Shown piece after piece: positions 1-5,138 of a DNA stretch of 7,170 bases; within the stretch, counting starts at the first letter, position 1; each line of letters starts with the position of its first letter. A program made the position numbers and the translations under genes. The notes beneath the pieces were generated by a model, which saw only the letters and a program-made list of their open reading frames with translations, was not told where the DNA came from and did no database searches. Source of the DNA: Methylomarinum sp964442675 (GTDB lineage: Bacteria; Pseudomonadota; Gammaproteobacteria; Methylococcales; Methylomonadaceae); assembly GCA_964442675.1 (NCBI GenBank), contig CAYUAE010000104.1, positions 1 to 7,170 of the forward strand, read 5' to 3'.

Positions 1-41
1 GATTAAAATTTTATGATTCTAGTGTAGCCGAATATTGATAT

Positions 42-89
42 TTTACCCAGCACCTGGTAATGGCGAGGCATTACCAGGTGCTGGGTAAA
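42..89 (-). terminator. Perfect 21-bp hairpin downstream of parP (terminator-like, no U-tract)
   Basis: Positions 42-62 and 69-89 are exact reverse complements (21 bp) around a 6-nt loop GCGAGG at 63-68. The structure begins 11 nt past the parP stop codon, which is where an operon terminator or mRNA 3'-end stabiliser would sit. On neither strand is it followed by a run of T, so it is not a textbook intrinsic terminator. It could act through stem strength alone, protect the 3' end, or be one copy of a dispersed palindromic repeat. The remaining bases 1-41 show nothing recognisable. Confidence 0.5.
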
Positions 90-100
90 CCGAAACACCC

Positions 101-829
101 TTACACCTCATTTTTTCGATGCGGTACCAGTTTTTGAATATCAATCACAGCAATTAATTCATCGATGACTGTTCCTACCAGCCATGGACGCCTTTTCCGG
201 CCGGTTCGCCAGCGCACTTTTTCCGGCGTCAATTTACCAATCGATAAAACGCCATCACATGCCAGACCCCATCGACCATCGGCCGTAATCAAAATACTTG
301 TATACGGTTTATCCTGCATATTCCGCTGCCTGCCGCGACTTTTTCCCAAAATCAACTGGCCACTGTCCAACACACCAATACGACTATCCAATTCATCCAT
401 CAAGCCCATAAACCAACTGGGTTGCTCTGGAATTTTGGTTACTTTTCGATCGAAGGTAATTGTTCTCAATAACTCGGTCAATGGCACCGCCAGAATCATT
501 TTATCGACTTTAAAAAATAATGCCTGAAATTCCTGTTGTGACCATTCAGGCATCACCGCAAGCGGCATTATTTTGCCTTCTGTCTTAGTCGCTACATGCC
601 TGGTTTGCGCTGCAACCACTTCTTTAGCGACAACCGGCGCAGGTTCTGGAATGCGTTTGATTTCAGGTTTTGAATGTGTTTTGACTTCGACCTTAGGTTC
701 AGGCACCGCCTGAGTGCTTAGCAAATCGCCAAGCATATTTTTAAAATACAGGTCGAGCGCCTGCTCATGCCGATCAATCTGCTTTATCGCCGTTTTTTGT
801 TTAGGTTTCATGCGCTGCATCCAATGCAT
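101..829 (-). CDS. parP: ParP-like CheW-domain protein (polar chemotaxis-array partner of ParC)
   Basis: The protein has about 242 residues. An N-terminal helical segment (about 8-40) is followed by a Pro/Lys/Glu-rich linker (about 42-75). A CheW-like domain then fills about 95-238, with the features ALFFKV, a WFMGLMD stretch in place of the usual NLRG-type loop, WGLACDGV and WLVGTVIDELIAVIDI. This layout (proline-rich tail plus C-terminal CheW-like domain) and the position directly after a ParA-like gene and motD match ParP, which in Vibrio links CheA/MCP arrays to ParC at the pole, and the PA1463-type gene of Pseudomonas. The role is inferred from that synteny. The start is uncertain: ATG at 829, 820 and 811 and TTG at 832 are in frame, none with a strong Shine-Dalgarno. 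An out-of-frame ATG at 839 opens a 12-codon reading (MTIDALDAAHET) that ends in TAA over the same bases. A generic CheW-like adaptor is the alternative. Confidence 0.8.
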   Translation of the reverse strand: MHWMQRMKPKQKTAIKQIDRHEQALDLYFKNMLGDLLSTQAVPEPKVEVKTHSKPEIKRIPEPAPVVAKEVVAAQTRHVATKTEGKIMPLAVMPEWSQQEFQALFFKVDKMILAVPLTELLRTITFDRKVTKIPEQPSWFMGLMDELDSRIGVLDSGQLILGKSRGRQRNMQDKPYTSILITADGRWGLACDGVLSIGKLTPEKVRWRTGRKRRPWLVGTVIDELIAVIDIQKLVPHRKNEV

Positions 830-859
830 CAATAGTCATGTTGATTGCAAAGTCCACTG

Positions 860-1654
860 TCATGCCATTTTTCTGTCATGGTCGATGTCATCTTGCAACA
901 AAGTCTCCAGCAATTCTGCATAGGCATCCGCCGCCTTGGAATTTTTTACAAATAATGAAACAGGAACACCAGCCTGACTGGCATCTCTAATTTTAGTGTC
1001 TACGGGAATATAGCCTGTCCAAACCTTATCAGGATAGGTATTTTTCAATGCCACCAGGCTTTCTCGTGCTGCCCGGGTCCGCTTGTCAAACATCGTCGGA
1101 ATAATGGTACACGCCGGTTTCACTTTACGCGAATGAAATACCATATCAAAGGTATGTAACATGCGCTCCAAACCTTTTAAAGCCAAAAACTCAGCCAAGG
1201 TAGGAATCAAAAGATGCTGGCATGCCGCTAATGCATTAATCATTAACACCCCCAACATAGGCGGACTGTCGATGATGACATAATCATATTGACTGGAGAC
1301 TTTTTTTAAGGCGTTAGAGACAACAAGCCCCATGCCACCCATAGATGCAACCTGCCGATCAAGCGTGGCAATAGCTGTCGATGCCGGCAAAATCGAAATA
1401 TTTTCAAATTTTGTTTTTCGAATATAGGCTTCGGTTTTGATGACTTTCTTCTGACTGGCATCATGAAACAAGTTATAAACACTGGCCTTGATACCATCAG
1501 GATCCAATCCAAAGTAACTGCTTAATGAACCATGCGGATCCAGGTCAACCAATAACACGCGAAAACCCCAGGATGATAATAATCCGGCCAATGAAACGAC
1601 GGTCGTTGTTTTCCCCACGCCGCCTTTTTGATTGGAGACTGCCCAAATTTTCAT
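860..1654 (-). CDS. parC: ParC-like ParA/MinD-family ATPase for polar chemotaxis localisation
   Basis: This 264-residue protein is a P-loop ATPase of the ParA/Soj class. The deviant Walker A motif KGGVGKTT lies at residues 10-17, the switch-I-type DLDPHGS at 37-43 and Walker B DYVIIDSPP at 124-132. It lacks the long N-terminal DNA-binding extension of plasmid ParA. No parB lies beside it. Instead it sits between motD and a ParP-like gene, as in the polar-flagellate clusters of Pseudomonas (motC-motD-parA-PA1463-cheW) and Vibrio (parC-parP). Its job is therefore most likely ATP-driven recruitment of chemotaxis arrays to the old pole rather than DNA partition. The ATG at 1654 is supported by an AAGG Shine-Dalgarno (1662-1665, 7-nt spacing). 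The gap to motD is 60 bp without a hairpin, and to parP about 30 bp, so the three genes should share one transcript. Confidence 0.9.
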   Translation of the reverse strand: MKIWAVSNQKGGVGKTTTVVSLAGLLSSWGFRVLLVDLDPHGSLSSYFGLDPDGIKASVYNLFHDASQKKVIKTEAYIRKTKFENISILPASTAIATLDRQVASMGGMGLVVSNALKKVSSQYDYVIIDSPPMLGVLMINALAACQHLLIPTLAEFLALKGLERMLHTFDMVFHSRKVKPACTIIPTMFDKRTRAARESLVALKNTYPDKVWTGYIPVDTKIRDASQAGVPVSLFVKNSKAADAYAELLETLLQDDIDHDRKMA

Positions 1655-1714
1655 ACGCTTACCTTGCTCTCATGCGTTACTGTCTGCCCCAAACCCTACG
1701 CCTGTTTTTTGACA

Positions 1715-2548
1715 CTACCTTTTATAATTCAATAATCGTGCCCGTTCTTCATCGCTTGTCCCATAACGCGCAAATGCCTGAGACATCACCACCAACAAAA
1801 CCCGTCTGTTTTTAAACCGGCCTTCTTCAGTACTGTTATCGGCCACAGGGTGAAATTCTCCATAACCGACCACCGCTAATCTTTTCGGGTTGATATGATC
1901 TTTTATCAATTCCCTGACGACACTGGTCGCCCGTGCTGCCGACAAATCCCAATTAGACGGAAATTCGACAGTATCGATAGGAATATTATCTGTATGCCCT
2001 TCAACATTGATCATATTCGGCATTCGCCCTAACACTTCCGCAATTTTTCTGAGAACAGGTAACGCCTTTTTTGACAGCTCAGCTTCACCGCTTAAAAATA
2101 ACAAGTCACTTTTCATTTCCAGTTCCAACCAGAAATCATTGCGCTTTACCGACACCAGATCATTGTTAATATAAGGTTCTAAAACCGCATGCAGATTTTC
2201 TGAAGCCTTGGCCAGAATACGTCGTTCGTGTAAAATTTCATCGCTGAGTCGCTGCCGTTTACGCTTTTCTTCATCGGTCGGATTATCCAGCTTTATCGGC
2301 TGCACCACGGTAACTGAATCCTCGGCGGGAATCGGCTGCTCAGCGGTAATTGGTTGTTGCTTTTGGGATGTAAAAGCATCCTCCAAAGCCTCGACCAGAG
2401 AATCGTATTTGCTATTATTAAGTTGGGCAATCGAATACATCACCACAAAAAAAGCGAACAGCAGCGTAATAAAATCAGCATATGAGACCAACCAGCGGTC
2501 CTGGCTTTCCTCTTCTTCCAGCCTGTCTATTCGTTTGCGTCTGCTCAT
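1715..2548 (-). CDS. motD: MotD / MotB-family flagellar stator protein
   Basis: This is a 277-residue inner-membrane stator subunit that anchors the flagellar motor to peptidoglycan and carries ions. A basic, acidic-patched N-terminus (SRRKRIDRLEEEES) precedes one transmembrane helix at about 20-40. The helix contains the MotB signature WLVSYADFITLLFAFFVVMY, with the ion-binding Asp at residue 25. A plug/linker rich in Pro, Gln and Glu follows (about 55-105). An OmpA-like peptidoglycan-binding domain occupies about 145-255, with EGHTDN at 183-188, WDLSAARA and the NRRV motif at 247-250. The sequence resembles the MotD branch of Pseudomonas. A GTG at 2581 would add 11 residues, but the ATG at 2548 is preferred because AAGG stands 8 nt upstream and the protein then begins like other MotD proteins. 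Its usual partner MotC is not encoded upstream here; that DNA is a divergent promoter region. Confidence 0.93.
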   Translation of the reverse strand: MSRRKRIDRLEEEESQDRWLVSYADFITLLFAFFVVMYSIAQLNNSKYDSLVEALEDAFTSQKQQPITAEQPIPAEDSVTVVQPIKLDNPTDEEKRKRQRLSDEILHERRILAKASENLHAVLEPYINNDLVSVKRNDFWLELEMKSDLLFLSGEAELSKKALPVLRKIAEVLGRMPNMINVEGHTDNIPIDTVEFPSNWDLSAARATSVVRELIKDHINPKRLAVVGYGEFHPVADNSTEEGRFKNRRVLLVVMSQAFARYGTSDEERARLLNYKR

Positions 2549-2556
2549 AGCCAACA

Positions 2557-2560
2557 CCTT
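2557..2560 (-). promoter_or_regulatory. Shine-Dalgarno deciding the motD start
   Basis: AAGG (within GATAAGGTG on the minus strand) lies 8 nt before the ATG at 2548. No comparable site precedes the in-frame GTG at 2581, so the shorter motD reading is chosen. Confidence 0.65.
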
Positions 2561-2608
2561 ATCATTCAATAAAAATCGCACCTAAAAATCCAATCAGACC
2601 AGATTATC

Positions 2609-2634
2609 TTATAGGCTGTGTACATGAAATTTCA
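2609..2634 (-). promoter_or_regulatory. Candidate sigma28 (FliA) promoter for motD-parC-parP
   Basis: On the minus strand TGAAATTT (-35 side) is followed by 10 nt and GCCTATAA (-10 side). Against the enteric FliA consensus TAAAGTTT-N11-GCCGATAA this is 6/8 and 7/8, with a spacer one base short. It would start transcription about 50 nt before the motD ATG. A motor/chemotaxis-array operon is a logical FliA target. The same bases include TATAAGATAAT (2603-2613), which could serve as a sigma70 -10, but no convincing -35 accompanies it. The -35 side also forms a 10-bp palindrome, TGAAATTTCA (2625-2634). Confidence 0.4.
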
Positions 2635-2790
2635 GATGAGTCTCAAAATACACCCGGCTCACCAGTGTAGTCGTTATTTCTAAAAAACAGCCCGACAAGA
2701 AATGTAATGTCTAATTTTTACGTCTTGTTTGCAACACATTTTTCCATATTTTGCTATACCTTGACTTCAAAAACGTCATTTAATCGCACT

Positions 2791-3630
2791 ATGTTGAATA
2801 AAAAAAGTCGAATCGTATTCTTTTTTCTCTTATCAGCCTTGTTTCAGCCGGCCGCTGTCTATGCTGAAATTTTTGTATGGCAAGATCAATATGGACAAAA
2901 GCATTATTCTGATAAACCTCATAAAAATGCCCAAGTCCTGTTCATCAAGCCTGGCTATGCCTGGCATAAGGTCAGCTATGTTTATGATGGTGATACCATT
3001 ATCTTAGATGATAAGACTAAAGTACGTTTATCAGGTATCAACACACCGGAGATTGAAAGCCGTTATCAAACCGGCGAGCCCATGGGAGAACAGGCGCGAC
3101 AGTGGCTATCCAAGCGATTGAAAAACACTAAGATTCGCCTGGAAACAGGCGCTGAAAAACGGGATAAATATGGCCGTTTAATTGCCCATGTTTTTACTGA
3201 AGACGGCAGCCATATCAATGCATTACTGGTAAAAAATGGCTTGGCATTTGTGACCGTACATCCGCCTAATCTCAACTATATCGACACCCTGATCGCAGCG
3301 CAGCAAGACGCTGAAAATGCAAAACTGGGATTATGGGGACAAGCTTATTTCGCGCCTCAACCTTACAGCGACATCAAAGGAAAATATCATAAAGGCTGGA
3401 AACGTATTACCGGAACCGTCCAGCACATTCAATCGACACGCCATAATGTTTATTTGAAGTTTTCAGATCAGTTTGCGGTAAAAATCGCCCGCAAGTATCT
3501 TTCGCTGTTTCCCGATCCAGAAATTTATTCAGGCAAAAAAATTGAAGCCCGTGGCTGGATTCATAAATCTCGCCATGGCTACAACCTGATGATCCGGCAC
3601 CCGGTTGATATCGTCATGCTCAATGACTAA
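2791..3630 (+). CDS. Exported thermonuclease (SNase-like) with DUF4124-like N-terminus and C-terminal OB-fold-like region
   Basis: The protein has 279 residues. A Sec signal peptide (MLNKKSR, then FFFLLSALFQPAA) has a likely cleavage after AVYA at residue 25. Residues 26-54 (EIFVWQDQYGQKHYSDKP) look like DUF4124, a short motif common on exported proteobacterial proteins. The staphylococcal-nuclease core follows (about 58-185): DGDT at 66-69, R79, NTPE at 84-87 and DKYGR at 125-129. Compared with S. aureus nuclease, the Ca-site Asp21, catalytic Arg35, Glu43 and Arg87 are matched by D68, R79, E87 and R129, but Asp40 is Asn84. Residues about 205-277 (ITGTVQHIQ ... KKIEARGWI ... ) resemble a second OB-fold. 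A phosphodiesterase acting on DNA or RNA outside the cytoplasm is likely. An in-frame ATG at 2707 would add 28 atypical residues ahead of the signal peptide, so 2791 is preferred although neither has a clear Shine-Dalgarno. It is divergent from motD and convergent, 30 bp away, with the HDOD gene. Confidence 0.85.
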   Translation: MLNKKSRIVFFFLLSALFQPAAVYAEIFVWQDQYGQKHYSDKPHKNAQVLFIKPGYAWHKVSYVYDGDTIILDDKTKVRLSGINTPEIESRYQTGEPMGEQARQWLSKRLKNTKIRLETGAEKRDKYGRLIAHVFTEDGSHINALLVKNGLAFVTVHPPNLNYIDTLIAAQQDAENAKLGLWGQAYFAPQPYSDIKGKYHKGWKRITGTVQHIQSTRHNVYLKFSDQFAVKIARKYLSLFPDPEIYSGKKIEARGWIHKSRHGYNLMIRHPVDIVMLND

Positions 3631-3660
3631 TCGAGTAACATCCTTGTCCATGCTGCGAGA

Positions 3661-4494
3661 CTAATCAGCCAAACCGTCCAAACCTGATTCCAGCGTCAAC
3701 AGTTCCGTCAATTTTTCACTCAACTGCTCTTCGCTAAAGCCCAGTTTTTTCCAGACATCCAACGGAAAACTGGCCATCATATCATCTTGAGTTAAACCAT
3801 GGCGTTTAGCCTGAGTGATAAAACGGCCCAGATAAACACAACAGGCTTCAGGCAAAACCGGATCATACGCTAAAGGCTCACCCGATTGACGCACGGTATC
3901 GATCAACTCAGGTGCAAACTTCCAACGTTCACACAAGGCCGCACAGGCTTCTTCGCTGGTAAAACCGATTCGTTTACGTTCAAATTCAGGCCGGGATTCC
4001 CCCGCCTTGACATGCTGATCAATTTCATTGGCCGCTTTCGGATCGGCCAAGTGAATTAAAATGCTTCCCAAACCACTCAAGAGGCCTGCGGTATAAACCG
4101 TTTCGCTGTTTTCAAGCCCGGCTTGTTCAGCCAGCCATTTGGCATAGGTTGCGGTTAAAAAACTGTCTGCCCAGAATTCTTTTATATTAACACCAGGAAT
4201 ATCGGAGACTGAACTGACAATGCCCGATGCAATAACAAGGGTTTTAAGCTGTCCCATGCCAAGTAAGACGACGGCTTCATCAATCGAACCGATTTTTCGG
4301 GACAAACCGAAGTGGGCGGAATTGACTAAACGTAGCACTTTTAATGCAATCACCTGCTCCTTCTCGACATTTTTGGCAATCGCCATAAAATCGAAATCAG
4401 GATTGTTCACTTGAGCGATCAACTCACGAACAACTTCAGGGATTTGAGGAACTTTATGAATTTGGTCGAATAATTTTTCCAGCGTCAGCTTCAT
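3661..4494 (-). CDS. HDOD-domain signalling protein
   Basis: This 277-residue protein is built almost entirely of an HDOD domain (about 10-210). It shows the family opening LFDQIHKVPQIPEVVRELI, the RLVNSAHFG motif at 55-63, and an IGSIDEAVVLLGMGQLKTLV stretch at 68-87. The positions where true HD phosphohydrolases carry metal ligands are altered: the usual GLLHDIG-type motif reads GLLSGLG at 137-143, and the usual FWxHS reads FWADS at 107-111. It is thus non-catalytic, as expected for HDOD proteins, which act as regulatory or scaffolding modules in signalling, motility or stress pathways. No receiver, GGDEF or EAL domain is attached. The ATG at 4494 is supported by AGGAG at 4505-4509 with 10-nt spacing. 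It lies 65 bp after rnfB in the same direction and may be read from the same transcript or from its own promoter. Its precise target cannot be told from sequence. Confidence 0.88.
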   Translation of the reverse strand: MKLTLEKLFDQIHKVPQIPEVVRELIAQVNNPDFDFMAIAKNVEKEQVIALKVLRLVNSAHFGLSRKIGSIDEAVVLLGMGQLKTLVIASGIVSSVSDIPGVNIKEFWADSFLTATYAKWLAEQAGLENSETVYTAGLLSGLGSILIHLADPKAANEIDQHVKAGESRPEFERKRIGFTSEEACAALCERWKFAPELIDTVRQSGEPLAYDPVLPEACCVYLGRFITQAKRHGLTQDDMMASFPLDVWKKLGFSEEQLSEKLTELLTLESGLDGLAD

Positions 4495-4559
4495 GAGCGA
4501 TAGACTCCTAAGTTACTTAAATCAAGACACATCAAGTTTAGATGAATTTCTTAAAAAAT

Positions 4560-5132
4560 CTATCGTGTGTCGGTTTTTTGTCGCTGCTTTATTTTTTCCA
4601 GCCGCTGCTTTTGTTTTGCAAGACGTTCAGCCTTAGCCAGGGCTTCCTGTTGTTGTCGCTGCAGTTTGTTGTGATAGCGCATCCGCGCATGCTTGGCCAT
4701 GTTCTCATTCCAGGGCTCGGCATCATGCAGTGGCTGCATTTCAATACAGTCGACAGGACACGGTGCAATACACAGTTCACAGCCCGTGCATTCTGCCATA
4801 ATCACGGTGTGCATGTGCTTATTACTGCCGATAATGGCATCGACCGGGCACGCCGGCAGGCATTTGGTACAGCCAATGCAATCGGCCTCAATAATCACCG
4901 CCACCTGGCGCGGTTTTTCTATCCCATGTTCCGGATTTAGTGGTTTTTCCGTTCGATTCAGCAGCGCAGCCAGTTTTTTAATCCCTGCTTTGCCACCCGG
5001 TGGACATTGATTGATATCGGCAAGACCTGCTGCAATCGCTTCGGCATAAGGCCGGCAGCCCTGATAGCCGCATTGCGTGCATTGCGTTTGCGGCAAAATG
5101 GCATCGATCTCATCGACCCGCGCTTGATTCAT
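4560..5132 (-). CDS. rnfB: RnfB-type iron-sulfur (polyferredoxin) protein, soluble short form
   Basis: This 190-residue electron-transfer protein starts directly with the Fe-S domain: Cys18, Cys21, Cys26 and Cys43 (LPQTQCTQCGYQGC ... NQCPPGG) bind a [4Fe-4S] cluster as in RnfB. Two ferredoxin-type motifs follow, CIGCTKCLPACP at 85-96 and CTGCELCIAPCP at 115-126, for two more [4Fe-4S] clusters. The membrane helix that opens E. coli RnfB/RsxB is absent, as in the short RnfB of Pseudomonas. The C-terminus (about 140-190) is a Lys/Arg/Gln-rich, probably coiled-coil helix (LQRQQQEALAKAERLAKQKQ). No rnfA, C, D, G or E lies in the window. It starts 6 bp after the hcp-family stop, so co-expression with that gene is very likely. 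It may feed a Rnf complex encoded elsewhere or act as the electron carrier of its neighbour. The family call is firm, the partner is inferred. Confidence 0.88.
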   Translation of the reverse strand: MNQARVDEIDAILPQTQCTQCGYQGCRPYAEAIAAGLADINQCPPGGKAGIKKLAALLNRTEKPLNPEHGIEKPRQVAVIIEADCIGCTKCLPACPVDAIIGSNKHMHTVIMAECTGCELCIAPCPVDCIEMQPLHDAEPWNENMAKHARMRYHNKLQRQQQEALAKAERLAKQKQRLEKIKQRQKTDTR

Positions 5133-5138
5133 AGCGCT

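Noticed and set aside
165..527. A 120-codon plus-strand open frame
   Set aside because: It is antisense to the CheW-like domain of parP, with no Shine-Dalgarno or family resemblance.
860..1654. Reading the ParA-like gene as a plasmid or chromosome partition gene marking a mobile element or origin
   Set aside because: There is no parB and no centromere-like repeats, and the neighbours are motD and a CheW-domain gene, which point to polar chemotaxis localisation.
1715..2548. OmpA-type outer-membrane protein
   Set aside because: The single N-terminal helix with the YADF motif and the single OmpA-like C-terminal domain are those of a MotB/MotD stator.
2707..2790. N-terminal extension of the nuclease from the ATG at 2707
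   Set aside because: The added 28 residues precede a complete signal peptide and no good ribosome-binding site supports that start.
4542..4940. A plus-strand open frame with a hydrophobic start resembling a signal peptide
   Set aside because: It runs antisense through the rnfB cysteine motifs. The hydrophobic look comes from the complement of the Lys/Gln-rich tail codons.
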